Shown: positions 21,314-33,437, counted from the first letter of the stretch. The stretch is DNA of 64,000 nt from Hypoxylon rubiginosum (GCA_902806565.1 CADCXA010000050.1:372001-436000); one strand, 5' to 3'. The notes: generated by a model not told the origin, from the letters alone. Translations and numbers: made by a program.

Positions 21314-23749
21314 ATGGCAGACGGTGGTATGCTTCTGAACTTCGACATAGGCGATATAGGCGATGCTCCGCTGAAAAAACAGGTCAAGTTCACAGGTGGC
21401 CGCTGGAGAGATCGAGTCCACGCCCAACGAAGCGCCAGAAAGAATCGGGATGGCCCCGTCGGCGCAAGCGATGTTAATGCCACCCCACTATCAAACGATC
21501 GGCGAGATCGCGATGCCGCAGAAACTCACCATGTCTACGACGAGAGGCCGACGAAGCGACTGAAGACCTTTGGCGATTCGAACGGCCGATATGATACGAC
21601 TGGCACAGCTACTAGGACGGGTGGCAATACGTCTACCAAACCTGGCGGTATCACTTCGAGGCTATTTTCGTCCAACCCGACACCGAGAACTGTCTTCGAA
21701 GAACCAGCGGAGGAGACGGAACCCGCGAAACCCTCCAATGCCCCATTGTCCGAAGAGGCTGAGAACTTCCTTGCCCTCGGGTTGTCGCGGCGCATTGCGC
21801 AACACCTGTCGTCCAAGCTCGAGATGAAAGCGCCAACCTCTATACAGAAGAACACTATCCCGTCGCTTATAAAGGAGGACAGCGATGCTTTCTTGCAGGC
21901 TGAGACAGGTTCCGGAAAGACTCTGGCGTATCTTCTGCCCATTGTGCAGCGGATCATAGACTTGAGCTGTCATGAGGATGGCACGAACACCGGAACCAAA
22001 ATACACCGGGACTCGGGCCTATTTGCTCTCGTTCTCGCTCCCACGAGAGAGTTGTGCAAGCAAATTGCGAGCGTGCTAGACAAGGTGCTGCGTTGCGCGC
22101 CGTGGATTGTTAGCACGACTGTGATTGGTGGAGAGAGTAAGAAGTCGGAAAAGGCTCGACTGAGAAAAGGTGTCAACATACTGATCGCCACTCCTGGTCG
22201 TCTTGTCGACCATCTGGACAACACTAAGGTTCTCGACGTTGGCACGGTGAGGTGGCTTGTCCTTGATGAAGGTGATAGGTTGATGGAAATGGGATTCGAA
22301 GACGAGCTGAAGAGCATTGTGGGAAAGATTCGCCAGGAGAAACTAAAAGAGACGAATAAGGAGGGTGTCGCCCTCGACGCTCTACCACAACGCCGTGTCA
22401 CCGTTCTCTGCTCAGCGACGATGAAGATGAACGTGCAAAAACTAGGTGAAATTAGTTTGCAAGACGCTATTCATATCACCGCTTCCAAGTTGGAGAACGA
22501 CGGCGATGGCACAGCCGAGACTAATGACGCCGGGTTCAGCGCCCCGTCACAGCTCAAGCAGACCTACGTCGTCGTTCCAGGAAAATTACGACTTGTCACA
22601 TTAATAGCTTTTCTTAAGTCGGCATTTGCACGGAAAGGATCGATCATGAAAGCTATCGTCTTTATATCTTGCGCCGATTCGGTCGACTTTCATTTCGAGT
22701 TGCTCCGTTCTTCAGCAACCCAACCTGCGTCATCTGATGGCAATCCCCTGATAAAGGACACCGTCGCTGACGCCGCGTACATTACATCACCGGCGAATCC
22801 CGTCATACATCTTCTCAAGCTGCACGGGTCTCTTCAACAACCTATCCGTACCTCGACACTCGCCTCCTTCCAGGAATCAAAGGATCCATGCGTGCTCATC
22901 ACTACCGACATCGCATCCCGTGGTCTCGACGTCCCCGCCGTCGACCTCGTTATCGAATACGACCCGGCATTCAGCGTCGACGACCACGTCCACCGCGTCG
23001 GGCGAACCGCGCGAGCCGGCCGGCCGGGCAAGGCCGCGCTGTTCCTCCAGCCGGGCTGCGAGGAAGGGTACGTCGACCTCCTCAAATCCGCGACGCCGCT
23101 CGCGCCCCAGTCGTACGACGCCACGCTGCAGAAGGGCTTCGTGACGCCCATAACCCTGCCGAAGGAATCAGCCGGTAGCCACAGCAGCGACGACGACGAG
23201 CAGCAGCAGCAGCTCCCGACGCTCACGTCCGAGCGGCAGACGGCGAACTCGCGCGCCGAGGCCCTGCAGCTGCACCTGGAGCAGCGGCTGCTGGCCTCCG
23301 ACAAGTCATCGGAAGGGGGAAGCGGCGGCGGCGGCGGCGCAAACACAGCCAACAGCACAAACAAACTGCTCGACGCGGCCCGCCGGGCCTTCCGCTCGCA
23401 CGTCCGCGCGTACGCCACGCACGTGCGCGACGAGCGCGTCTACTTCGACATCACGCAGCTGCACCTCGGCCACGCGGCCAAGAGCTTCGCCCTGCGCGAG
23501 GCGCCCGGCGGCATCGGCGGCGGGCCCTCGCGCCGCACCTTCAAGGCTGGTCACCACCATCACAACAACAACAACCAGAAGCAACAGTCGGGTGGTAGCG
23601 GCGGGCAACAAAGGAAGAGCGGCGGGGATAGGGACGGGGACGGGGATGCCGGCGGTGGTGGTGGTGCCGCGGACGAAGACGCGGCTAGGCGCATGAGGAT
23701 GAAGATGAAGCAGGTCATGAGCGCGGCGGGCGAGTTTAATATCGGATGA
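21314..23749 (+). CDS. dbp7: ATP-dependent RNA helicase Dbp7 (DDX31 type), 60S ribosome biogenesis
   Basis: A single exon of 811 codons. The helicase core shows the Q motif (Phe152 to Gln178), motif I AETGSGKT (196-203), PTREL (243-247), TPGRL (293-297) and motif II as DEGD (318-321), the variant normal for Dbp7. SAT (367-369) is followed by IASRGLD and HRVGRTARAG in the C-terminal RecA lobe. The N-terminus MLLNFDIGD and KKQVKFTGGRWRDR is characteristic of Dbp7, a nucleolar helicase needed for early 60S subunit assembly. The tail is long, with poly-Gln, Gly-rich and His/Asn-rich stretches and GC-rich codons. The ATG at 21314 gives the conserved N-terminus. It is divergent from the HET gene and convergent with the PPR gene. 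Confidence 0.95.
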   Translation: MADGGMLLNFDIGDIGDAPLKKQVKFTGGRWRDRVHAQRSARKNRDGPVGASDVNATPLSNDRRDRDAAETHHVYDERPTKRLKTFGDSNGRYDTTGTATRTGGNTSTKPGGITSRLFSSNPTPRTVFEEPAEETEPAKPSNAPLSEEAENFLALGLSRRIAQHLSSKLEMKAPTSIQKNTIPSLIKEDSDAFLQAETGSGKTLAYLLPIVQRIIDLSCHEDGTNTGTKIHRDSGLFALVLAPTRELCKQIASVLDKVLRCAPWIVSTTVIGGESKKSEKARLRKGVNILIATPGRLVDHLDNTKVLDVGTVRWLVLDEGDRLMEMGFEDELKSIVGKIRQEKLKETNKEGVALDALPQRRVTVLCSATMKMNVQKLGEISLQDAIHITASKLENDGDGTAETNDAGFSAPSQLKQTYVVVPGKLRLVTLIAFLKSAFARKGSIMKAIVFISCADSVDFHFELLRSSATQPASSDGNPLIKDTVADAAYITSPANPVIHLLKLHGSLQQPIRTSTLASFQESKDPCVLITTDIASRGLDVPAVDLVIEYDPAFSVDDHVHRVGRTARAGRPGKAALFLQPGCEEGYVDLLKSATPLAPQSYDATLQKGFVTPITLPKESAGSHSSDDDEQQQQLPTLTSERQTANSRAEALQLHLEQRLLASDKSSEGGSGGGGGANTANSTNKLLDAARRAFRSHVRAYATHVRDERVYFDITQLHLGHAAKSFALREAPGGIGGGPSRRTFKAGHHHHNNNNQKQQSGGSGGQQRKSGGDRDGDGDAGGGGGAADEDAARRMRMKMKQVMSAAGEFNIG

Positions 23750-24872
23750 GGGATGAGGACCGGAGCGAAAGTGTAGTGTGTGATGATAGGGGGCGTTGGC
23801 GTATCATTAAAAAGGGAGGGTAGCGTCTTATATGGGAGCATGATGATATGCGGATATAGATAAAAAAGTTATGGTTGTAGTTGAACAAATGTTTTGCAAA
23901 TGAACTAACTATTCTGGCTACATGTCTTCTATCCAAAAGTCGTAATATCTACAATTATTAACGTAGCATTTATATTCGCCTACATATCCCCCCTTTTTCT
24001 ATAAACAAGTCCTAGCTTTGATTGGCTGTCCGACAGCATCTATAACCTTGCTTTGAGTAAAACCCGCGAGTCTGTGGAACTTGAAATAGTGATATGAAGT
24101 GACCTTGGTTCGTGATACAATTGTTGCATAGAGTCGGAACTAACACGATTTTTATAGTGCTGTCTGAAACTGTGGCCTACAAGATGTACTAGGTAGACAA
24201 CGGCTAGATTAAGAATAATTAGTAGGTAAAAGAGGTATGAAGCCTTCATGAAAGTATGTAAATGATAGATCTTAAAGGCATATCACGTCTTGGACAAAGA
24301 TAGAATATTGTTGGAGCACTTCCGTAGTATTGGTTCTATCATACAGGACAGTTAGGACCAGTATACCAATGCTAATTGCGCTAGTGACGCACTGTCTCAT
24401 GCGCAACGTAGCATTGAGTCCCATCCGTCATCCATATTATCATCCCGAACGCCGCCGTCTCATATCTCGCGGGTTGACCATCGTCAAGGCTCAGGGGCCC
24501 CGTTTCGAGCCGCCTGACCCAACCGTCCCGTAGACGAATATATTCGAAACTTCTTTTCGCAGTATATGCAGAGTGGTGATTGTCTAAAAAACCGGCATGC
24601 CAGCCGATACCTTTTCCTCGTAATGCCAGGACCGTAAACCCCCTTTGCTCATGCAATCCGTAACGCCAGGCCCGCTTTGATAACCTCGTCTAGACCGAGG
24701 CTATCCCGAGGTATATAAATCATGCTGTCCTTCACTTTGACCAACCACCCCGATAGAAATCATGTCAACCTCTCGCAGTAAAGCACGGGGTATCGCGGTA
24801 AAGTAAAGAACAAAGGAAACAAACAAGGAAAATAAAAAAATAGGTCGTGAGAGTATGGTTCGCAGTTGGCTC
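23750..24872. other. Intergenic region between convergent genes
   Basis: 3' flanks of dbp7 and the PPR gene, 1.1 kb. A few short frames (for example 24381-24656 minus) have no recognised similarity. No RNA gene seen. Confidence 0.55.
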
Positions 24873-27800
24873 TTACGCGATAACTGCCTCCTCGCTGCTA
24901 CCACCGCCGAGCAGCTCTAGGACCTTGTTCACAACGGCGCTGGGGTAACCTCTTGAGAGCATCTCGCCCACAACCGACTTGGCACGTTCGCGGTCCTCCA
25001 CAGCAAGGAACGCACGGGTCATCGCCTCGTACGTGCTGGGCTCCCGCTTCCCACGGCCGACACTGTTGTAGATCGAAGCGGCTTTGCCGATGTTCTTCTC
25101 GCTAGCCCACCCGTGGATTAGGGTGTTAGCAATGTACGGCGTAAGCTCAACGCGCTTTTGTCTCATCAAGGCCAATATGGACTCAGTGTCGGCGACATGA
25201 TGATTGGCAACCATAGCTTCGAAGAGCGATTGGAAGAGGCAGGCGTTGGGTGGAATGCTCGGGTCACTCATAACGGAATCGAAGATCTTCCTCGCGCCTT
25301 GCATGTCGTGTAGGACGCAACCTCGGGCGTGTATTAGCGAGGCATAGTGTACAGACTCGGGCTTCTGGCCAGAGGCACGAATCATGTCCAAGATAGCCTC
25401 AGCAGCGGTCATGTTCACCGGCTCGAGGGTGGCGTGGGTGTCAACAAGAAGCTTATAAGTATGAGCAGTCGGTGCAATACCCTTAGCTTGCATTCGGTCG
25501 TAGTAGGCAAGGACCTTGGTCTTGTCACGCTTGGTAGTAAGGAAGAATTGCATCATGCTGTTGTAAGGAGCAGGACGGGCCTTGTAGTTGGGCATAGACT
25601 CCATCTCATCAAAGAGCTCCTCGGCAAACTTCTCGTCGCTAACACGGCAGAGAGCGTTGACGATCGTTCCATACGTGACGCTAGTCGGCTTGATACCAAG
25701 AGCACGCATCTCGGCGAAGTAGAACAGGCAGTCATCAATGCGGCGGGCCTTGCCAAGCTTACCAATCAGAGCATTGTACAAGAAGGAAGAGGGCTCGACG
25801 CCTTCAGCCTTGGCTCGATGGAAGATCTTAACAGCTTCGGTAGCCTCATCGAAGGTCTTAGTTGATTCCTTGAGGGTGGTGATATAAAGACCAAAGGTAT
25901 TCGCTGATGGAGCAGCTCCCATCTCGAGGAGTTCAAGATGGTACTGCTCTGCAAGGACACGATCGCCGAGCGTCAAGCAGGCACCAACCATAGCATCCAG
26001 GATCGAAGACCAACCGTAGCGAACGACAGAGTATTGCGGGAGGAAAGGCATGTCTGTTCGCGCCATTGCCAGAACGTCGTGACAGAGGTCCATCTTGCCG
26101 TCTCGCGCCGCGGCGGAAATCACCTTAGCGTAGGTGATGTATCTAGGATGACGCCCTGCTCGTCGAATGTTGCGGAAGCGTGTCAGTGCCTCATGAAGTC
26201 GAGGACCCTTGCGCCCATGTGCTCCTTCAAGCTCATCCGAGATGATGGACGAGCCCTTGAAGTCGGTGTTGTGGGCGTACGGGTCGAAGTTATCCTCATA
26301 GCTTGAAACAGTGGGCGTTGACGGGAAAGGCGATGCAGAGAGCGTCTGCGGAGCAAAACTCGTTTGGGACGCAACTTCACGGGGATCGGCGATGCCGCGA
26401 GTAGTCATGAATTGGGTGATGAATTCAACGCCCTCCTCTAGCTCATCGGCAAGATGCGGTCTAGCATCGCTTTCCACAGCTCGGATTCGCTGGAACATCA
26501 ACTCAGACTCAGCTAAGCCCTCAGCAACTTGACCAGAACCAATCAACGCAACAGCATACATCGCCGTTGGCTCGATGAAAGATGCGTCAACCTTGATTTC
26601 GGAATTGCTCAGCACATGCCAATATCTGGCAGCAGCCGGAACATCGCCTTGTCGAACGCTGAGGGCTAACAGAGCCATCGCGGGAGTTGTGATACCTTGG
26701 AATACTGTTGGTATGTTGGTAAAAGCAACAACAGCAGTTTGATAATCGCCAGAATCGGCCGCGGCAGTTGCAACATTGGCCATGGCAGTCAACCGAGCGT
26801 GATCCTCAATGTGTTGAGCCCACTGGAGAGCCTCATGGTAGATTCCCCTTGCCGTAAAGCCCTTGACAAAGCCACCGCTGATGATAGCATCTTGAATTTC
26901 GGCAGCACGAACTCCGTAAGACTTTACAATCTTCTCATAGAAATTCTTGGCGCCTTCCAACTTGTCATTAATGACATAGGCGTTGATCACCGCAGCATAA
27001 ACCTGTGAATCCAGTCGGTCATTCAATGTGTAGTTACCACCGTCATGAGCAACGGCAAGGTCCTTGTACTCATTGTAACACTCGACAGCGCTGGCCAAAT
27101 CACCCGTGTTGGCAAATGCGGTGATCATGGAGGGGAAAGTAGCCGCAAAGGGAACAGCGCCACTTAATTCCATGTGTTCGAATAGACGGAGCATGTCAGA
27201 AACGCGACCAGCTTGCGCACAAGCTGAGATGAGTTCATGGTAGGTTTCCGACGAATAGTTGGCTCTGCCCGTCAGAACAGACGTCTCGAAGAGCCTAACA
27301 GCAAAGTCAAGTCTATCGTCCTCCGAAAGAATGGCGTGTTCCAGCTCATTCGAGGCAAACATGAACTTCCCAGGCTCATACATTCCACCAAACCGGAGAC
27401 GCTTATCCTCCAGGCCTTTCTTGAGGGTGGACACTTCCAAACATCGTGCAGCCAGCAGACCGACTAGGATGTTATACGTGTCGCTATCCGGCGAGATCTT
27501 CCGTCGCATCATGTCGGCATAGACATCCAAGGCCTTCGAAACCACCTCGATCTTCTCGGTAGGGATTTGAATAGCGGCGACCAACAATGCGTTGTAGGAT
27601 GCGGCAATGGGCTTGATACCCGCGACAAGCATGGCCTCGAAGACGGCCGGAATCTCAGCGTAACGACCATCCTCGGAAAGCTTGGTGAGATGATCTGCGT
27701 AACTCTGCGACTGGGGGTCGATCGGTGGGGTTACAGTACGGGCGATGCTGACGGGAGTTGCTGTCCTCTCAATAACGGGAGTTTGGGCTCGAGACAAGAC

Positions 27801-28406
27801 TTCATTCGCAGCAGACGGTGTGGCAGCTCTAGGAGAATGCGTGACACTCTCCTCGAGAGCTTCTCGTAACTCGCGAACCTCGATCTCCTTCTCGATGGCG
27901 GCGTCGATATGCGCCAGCGCCGCTTCGACATCGACGGGTGCTGGTGAATTATCCGCTCCATTCTCGTTAGCATTGGCCGCCTCAGCGACACTGGTGCTCT
28001 GTGCCTGGGACTCGGGGCCTTCGAGGATGGAGGATGCATTCGGTCTCCATTCTATAGGCTTGGGGAATTGGAATTGTGTCCACTCCTTCTCAACCTCATC
28101 CGTGTTCTCCTGCTTCTTAAGAGCCTCAAAGTAGGCATCTAAGTTCCCAGTGCTCCCGTGCTTGTCGTGCCAAAGCTCATGTTGAGCAGCACTCGAGGAA
28201 GAGTTGTGGAAAGCATTCTGCAGCTGGAGACTGGTGAGACGGCCGACGCGCTGACTGTTACGTCGAGCAAACGACGGCCGGTTCTGTGAGTTTAGAACAT
28301 GGGGGTGTGTAGCAGCTACGACAGATTGCGCGTAGCCGTGAGTGAAAGATTTCGCGAATCCTTGACGGATGAAATTCTGGTACAAGGACGAATAGATGGT
28401 GGGCAT
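24873..28406 (-). CDS. Large pentatricopeptide repeat (PPR) protein, probably mitochondrial
   Basis: A single exon encodes 1177 residues. The N-terminus is basic and nearly free of acidic residues (MPTIYSSLYQNFIRQGFAKS), as expected of a mitochondrial targeting sequence. After an acidic linker with repeated TP motifs (about 150-230), helical PPR repeats run nearly to the C-terminus. Recognisable units include ASYNALLVAAI, DSDTYNILVGL, SSETYHELISACAQAG, SSFLYNALIGKLGKA and TSVTYGTIVNALCR. PPR proteins bind organellar RNA and control its processing, stability or translation. Fungal relatives of this size and N-terminus are annotated only as PPR proteins. A role in mitochondrial mRNA expression, as for yeast Pet309 or Neurospora CYA-5, is inference. 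The ATG at 28406 gives the targeting sequence. Confidence 0.88.
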   Translation of the reverse strand: MPTIYSSLYQNFIRQGFAKSFTHGYAQSVVAATHPHVLNSQNRPSFARRNSQRVGRLTSLQLQNAFHNSSSSAAQHELWHDKHGSTGNLDAYFEALKKQENTDEVEKEWTQFQFPKPIEWRPNASSILEGPESQAQSTSVAEAANANENGADNSPAPVDVEAALAHIDAAIEKEIEVRELREALEESVTHSPRAATPSAANEVLSRAQTPVIERTATPVSIARTVTPPIDPQSQSYADHLTKLSEDGRYAEIPAVFEAMLVAGIKPIAASYNALLVAAIQIPTEKIEVVSKALDVYADMMRRKISPDSDTYNILVGLLAARCLEVSTLKKGLEDKRLRFGGMYEPGKFMFASNELEHAILSEDDRLDFAVRLFETSVLTGRANYSSETYHELISACAQAGRVSDMLRLFEHMELSGAVPFAATFPSMITAFANTGDLASAVECYNEYKDLAVAHDGGNYTLNDRLDSQVYAAVINAYVINDKLEGAKNFYEKIVKSYGVRAAEIQDAIISGGFVKGFTARGIYHEALQWAQHIEDHARLTAMANVATAAADSGDYQTAVVAFTNIPTVFQGITTPAMALLALSVRQGDVPAAARYWHVLSNSEIKVDASFIEPTAMYAVALIGSGQVAEGLAESELMFQRIRAVESDARPHLADELEEGVEFITQFMTTRGIADPREVASQTSFAPQTLSASPFPSTPTVSSYEDNFDPYAHNTDFKGSSIISDELEGAHGRKGPRLHEALTRFRNIRRAGRHPRYITYAKVISAAARDGKMDLCHDVLAMARTDMPFLPQYSVVRYGWSSILDAMVGACLTLGDRVLAEQYHLELLEMGAAPSANTFGLYITTLKESTKTFDEATEAVKIFHRAKAEGVEPSSFLYNALIGKLGKARRIDDCLFYFAEMRALGIKPTSVTYGTIVNALCRVSDEKFAEELFDEMESMPNYKARPAPYNSMMQFFLTTKRDKTKVLAYYDRMQAKGIAPTAHTYKLLVDTHATLEPVNMTAAEAILDMIRASGQKPESVHYASLIHARGCVLHDMQGARKIFDSVMSDPSIPPNACLFQSLFEAMVANHHVADTESILALMRQKRVELTPYIANTLIHGWASEKNIGKAASIYNSVGRGKREPSTYEAMTRAFLAVEDRERAKSVVGEMLSRGYPSAVVNKVLELLGGGSSEEAVIA

Positions 28407-31401
28407 TTAGATGACGCCAGGAGGGGAGGGTGACTATTAGAAACGAAAGATTATGCAGTTAGTATAGATTCTAAACATGTCTGAGGGTTTGAGTCGAGAA
28501 ATATTTAGTATGCTGCGACGCGGTCCGCGATCGATCCGAATCGATGTGCTTATTTCGAGTACCGAAGGGGGGCAAAAAAACTCGGCAGAATCGCCGCCAA
28601 CACTAGATCAGAGAACAAATCAATGACGACTTACATAGAGAAAGGGTAAAATTGGTCGTTGCAGGTTCATTTGACAGCACCGCAGCCGCCAAACAAACGC
28701 GCGAATTCTATAAAAAATTTAATTGGGATGAAGTGAATGCAGAGGGAAAAGAGAGAATCTCGTCAGAAGGAATGTTTTTTTTCTTCTTCGGTGGTTGGAT
28801 GGGAATTGCTGTGGGTGATATTCGATTTTGGAGAAGTAATAAAATTGTTATATCGCATTGGAGCAGTTTGCAGGGGGGTGAAGGGAAGCTTAGTACTAAG
28901 GTACCACGTAGGTACGTAAATGATGGAAGCTCAAGGGTGTACAGCGTGCATTAGCCCTATGCTAATGTCTCCGGCTGCTGACAGTTCCAGTTGCTTTGGG
29001 TTGTATTTCCATGAATTTCCAATCCTCTCAGTGGAGCCCGGAGGTAAAAGTGAAGAACCCGAGGGTCTTAGTGCCGCTACCTCTTCTAGCATTATGCTCG
29101 TTATGTAGCCCTGAAGGGTCCCAGACCTACACCTGGACGGTACCCGACTGGAGGACAAAGTACAATAGCGCGCTGGCCACCGCCTACAACATGTACCTAT
29201 CTCTCCCTTCATCCCCGCCACATGCGGTATTCCGTCTGCCTCTGTGACTCAAGTAGCCCACGAGGTCACATACACGACGCAACCCAAGGTAGGCTGTTGA
29301 TATTGAAGTTGTAACCTTGTCGTAATCTACATTTATTCGCGTCTCTAAGATCATGTATATAGGTGGCTGAATAACCTAACCTATAACACGAACTTAACTA
29401 AGGCACAAGAAATGAACTGTAGTAGTAAGCATGCCTAGAAAACAGTTCATGTGAGTTACTACAAATACATGTAGGTAACAAGTGTAAACAGACTTCAGTT
29501 CCCCGTAGACCGAAGGATATAATTCCTAAAGCCGAGTAACACCTTTTCAAACTCGTCATTGATTGTTAGAATAATGGAATAATCCACTACCTCCATGTAT
29601 GGACGTCTCTACTATTTTGTGCCCCCACTCAGTCAAAGGCCAGATCGTCAACCGAAGTCCTGAGGCTCCCACTAACGAGGGCTACGAGGCCATGCTATTG
29701 CCTAAAAATCCATGATGACAGTTTGTGAGGCAGGCTACAGCTGAAAATGGGATAGGAGAACACAAATGGCGGACACGGCTAGTTCGGAAGGAATTTTTTT
29801 TTCTTTCTCTTGTACCCAGCTAAGAGAACAAACCGGGAGGACTAGTACGCGTATAAGTTGCCGGCCTATGGGAAGAGGACGCTGATTCGTCAGGGTATGG
29901 CCGCGATGCCCAATGGGGAAACACCATATCCTAGACGATGGGTGAAGTCGGAACCTCGATCCCAGGCTGTCGGGAATGCATCTACGATGACTGCTTGCGC
30001 CCCCGTACAGTTCGTTTGTGCATCGTCATACAGCTCTACCTCCCGGCCGCACACCATAGCGCTGAAGCTATCGCGAAAGAGAACCCATGATATTGAGCTT
30101 GATTCCCCGGATTATTCCCTCTAGGTGAACGGCATTACAACTTGGCAGTGGCGAGAAACAGGTCCCCTAAGAGTGAAGAACTTGCGCCAGTTCGTACCGT
30201 AGCCTACCGACTCTATACCCCTGGTGACAACAAGATGATGGCAATCTTATCAAGATTCATGCTAAACGAACAACGGGATTTTGATCGAATTTGAAGAAAA
30301 TCACCAAAGGCATTTTAGGGTCTTCTAAGCTCTAGCATATACCTCCTAGGCTAGTCCCGATTGTATGTGTTTTATCAACTTCTTAAAGTCGGCAATACCT
30401 CACTTAATGATATCTTAAAGGCTACACGCGACATAGCAGTTAATTCACCTCGAGCACCTATCTCAAAGTTACCTACTAACATTGAATGTAAACAACTGTA
30501 TCCGTTCAGCCGTTTCGAGGCAAGGTGGGGGGTTTGGAGGGTTTGTCTAAAAGCTGCATGTTACAGTCTGGTAATCGACAAGCATTAGCAGTTCACGGGA
30601 TCAGCTTGGTCTCCCTGCAACGAAAATGCCCCGCGATGGTTTTCCCTTGCACTGCCTCGTGTGCCCCAACACCCCCTTTCGGCTCCTGGCGACCACCCGT
30701 CCGAGTCCGAAGTCCGTACGCCGACGGCTTTGATATTCCTCCGTTAGCCCGCTTACGTAAATTCCCGGCTTAAGGATAGTTGTTCTTTAATAAGTGCTTG
30801 CAACCCGGCGGTCGAAGCGGCGTTGCTTGGCCCTGCAAGGTTCGCTAGAGAATCCTACAACAATTGCCTAGTCCTCATGGTCTCTCCCAATGGAAGATCT
30901 CCCGAGGGTTTCCTTGTTTATGAAGGCCGCTTGCACATGTGTAAGCGATTTGCATGACTCACATGCAGGTTCTCGGTAACATTTCCATTGTTCTCATAGG
31001 TGTGGTTCCATGTCATGAGTCGTCGATCTGATACCTTTTTGCTAGTTCGTAATTTTAGGATCGTTATCAGATGGAAATATGCGAATGCGACGCCGGCTGT
31101 TTCTCGAATTCATAATCATGGGTTCTGTTAATGCACCACGTCTCATCAGGCGAAGCACTTTGGTTAGGATATACGCGTCTTACATAGTAGGCATCAGCTA
31201 TCCAGAGTTTCCTACCATACTAGGACGTATAAGGGGTATTAGATTAGAATCTAAGAATAGGTATCCTCGTCAGCTTTGATAAGATGTACCGATCTACTTG
31301 GATGCCTAGGGTGAATTCCTCGGCGTAGCTCGTGCAATTATGACGGTAGTCGAACAATGCCGGCCGAAAGCTATCTAATATTCTAGCATACCGCGCCGTT
31401 G
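28407..31401. other. 3 kb gene-poor region
   Basis: The right side of the PPR promoter is followed by about 2.7 kb with only short frames lacking recognisable products, such as 28652-28954 plus, 28931-29221 minus and 29858-30124 plus. No RNA gene or transposon protein is seen. ACGCGT occurs here by itself at about 29848 and 31173. Confidence 0.5.
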
Positions 31402-32862
31402 TCATTTCTTCGAGAAAAAGGACATGATATTGCCTTGGCCTTTCCCTGCCGCCTTCTTGGGTTTCGCAGCCGGTTCCGACTTAACTGGTTGGGACTTCGG
31501 TTTCGATGGCGGAGGAGCCTCCTCTTCCGAGAACGATTCCCAACCTTGTTCCTGAATCGTCACCAAGTACCCCTTATCGTCCATGACCTGCTTCTTGCGC
31601 GTGACCCGTCGTCTTCCCCTTCGTCTACCGTCACCCGTGCTTGAGACTACTTCGGCCGGCTCTTCTGCCTTAGGCTCCGGTTCGGGCGGGGGTGCCTCTT
31701 CCTCCATGGGTTCCTCGGCCGGGCTCTCCGGTTTCTCGGACTCCTCCTCATCACTCTCATCCATCATACGGCGAAGTTCGGCTTGCCGATCGAGCCTTGA
31801 TCGCCTCGAGCTGCTTGACTCTTGTTTAGTCACTGGCATTGGTTCTGTGTCGTCTTCTCCATCATCCGACATAGCCATTTTCTCATCTTTTTCAGCAGCG
31901 GATGATGCTACCGAATCTGTAACCTTTGCAACAGGCTTTTTAGGTCTAGCCGCTGCTTTAGCAAACATCTGTCCAATACCTCCTGAAGAGCCTTGCCGCT
32001 TCAACGTAGCAGTAGCCGCAGGTTTCTTGACAGGTGCGGATGAAGCTAATCCCTTGGCATTTGATCGAGCAGATACTTTTGGCTCTTCTTTGACTGCAGC
32101 GGGCTTATCTTCTTGCTCAGCCTCTTGTTTTATTGGGGCCTTTGGTTCAACCTTGGGTGTACTAGCGACAGGTTTCGATGCCTGACCACGGCGCTCCCTT
32201 TTGTGTACGTTAGGGCTAATAATGGACCCAAAGACCTTGCTCGCTGCCGGAACGGTGCCGGCAGTTGACATGTCCATAACCTGTCGGGCCGGGTCGGCTA
32301 GGAGCTGAATGTCTTTGACCGGATGAGGGCCAACGCTGTAGACATGTATTGACGTAACCTCATCGTATTCTGCCAGTACCTCTACTCTTTGTCAGTAGAC
32401 TTACGGAGATCAGAGTACGTAGGTATGCTCACCTTGGAGTTGTGCTTCTCTGATCAGAGAAAGCGTATAAGTGGGGACCTCATCGGAAAAGGTCATACGC
32501 ATCTCTGAATGAGAATCTGTCATCTCCACATCGCCATCCTGCTCTTCCGCCTTCTCTACCTTCTTTCTCGTGCCATACACGAGGTATGTAGCGTGTAGAG
32601 ATCCCGGGCGTTTGTCATTCTGCCATTTGTGGAACTCATAGAGCATCCTAGCAATCTATCAGCACTCTTCAATTGTACAGAATAAACTTGACGTACTCTT
32701 TAGCAGCATTTGCATGTGCATTCAGGGCCCGGCTTAGAGAACGATAGGTGATCTTGCAGAGATGCGTTAGTAAATTGTCCATAAAATTGGTAGAATATCG
32801 TAACTCACAACCTGGTCCTCAGTGAGGATTTTCTGGGCTAGGTATTGCCTATAGTCCTCCAT
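31402..32862 (-). CDS. cdc27: DNA polymerase delta subunit 3 (Cdc27/POLD3)
   Basis: Four exons on the minus strand (32862-32809, 32752-32697, 32647-32433, 32381-31402) encode 434 residues. The N-terminal region is the family's conserved winged-helix part: MEDYRQYLAQKIL, ITYRSLSRALNAHANAAKEML, SLHATYLVYG, then TYTLSLIREAQLQ and VTSIHVYSVGP. The remaining part is low-complexity, rich in Lys, Glu, Pro and Ala. It ends in a textbook PCNA-interacting peptide, QGNIMSFFSKK. This non-catalytic subunit joins Pol delta to PCNA and is shared with Pol zeta in translesion synthesis. The first three introns are short and all junctions preserve the conserved reading frame. It lies head-to-head with rad18. 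Confidence 0.92.
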
Positions 32863-33437
32863 CTTTTGATGAGTTGTTTCAAAGAAAATCAAAGAAACGA
32901 AACTATGGCATTACAGACGAAATGCAAAGATTCTACTTCCCCTTTGCTGGATGAAGCTTTGTAAGCGGAATATTGATTGTTGGTTCAGCTCGAAGTTCAT
33001 ACAAACGTTAAAAGTCAAGAAAGTCTGGTGCTATGTAGGGTAGGATATAAGAAGTCGCGTCGACGCGTTAAGTGGTGGGGTCGGGGAATCAGGGGATATG
33101 CAGGGATCTATTGATGGCAACTGCAGCAGCCAGTAACAGCTAGAGGAATTCAAATTTTAAGTGGTAAGCGTGTCGCGTTTGCCAGCAGTCGCGACTTCGG
33201 ACGAGCTGTACGACTATACTACGATCAATGATCTCATCAGACATAGACGTCCCTCGACTCCAAGCAATTTTCTTAATTTTCTTTGATGCCTACCATTGCA
33301 TACAATCGATTAAATACCCACCTAACCTACCGGGTACCTTATGTAGTCTATCCATCTCTATAGGTACTGATCTTTACATGCCTTTAGCGCTTGATTTCTA
33401 GAGACCACTAGCTCCATCAATAAGTCAAACCGACTCG
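32863..33437. promoter_or_regulatory. Shared divergent promoter of cdc27/POLD3 and rad18
   Basis: The 575 bases between the two start codons contain GTCGCGTCGACGCGTTAA around 33054-33071, including one exact ACGCGT. Another GTCGCG lies near 33172. Bidirectional control is inferred from the arrangement. Confidence 0.5.
33063..33068. promoter_or_regulatory. ACGCGT, MluI cell-cycle box-like site
   Basis: ACGCGT is the binding core of MBF (Mbp1/Swi6), which drives G1/S expression of DNA-replication genes in yeasts. Here it is 205 bases upstream of the POLD3 ATG and 370 upstream of the Rad18 ATG. The same hexamer also occurs at three other intergenic places in the window, so chance is possible. 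Confidence 0.35.
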
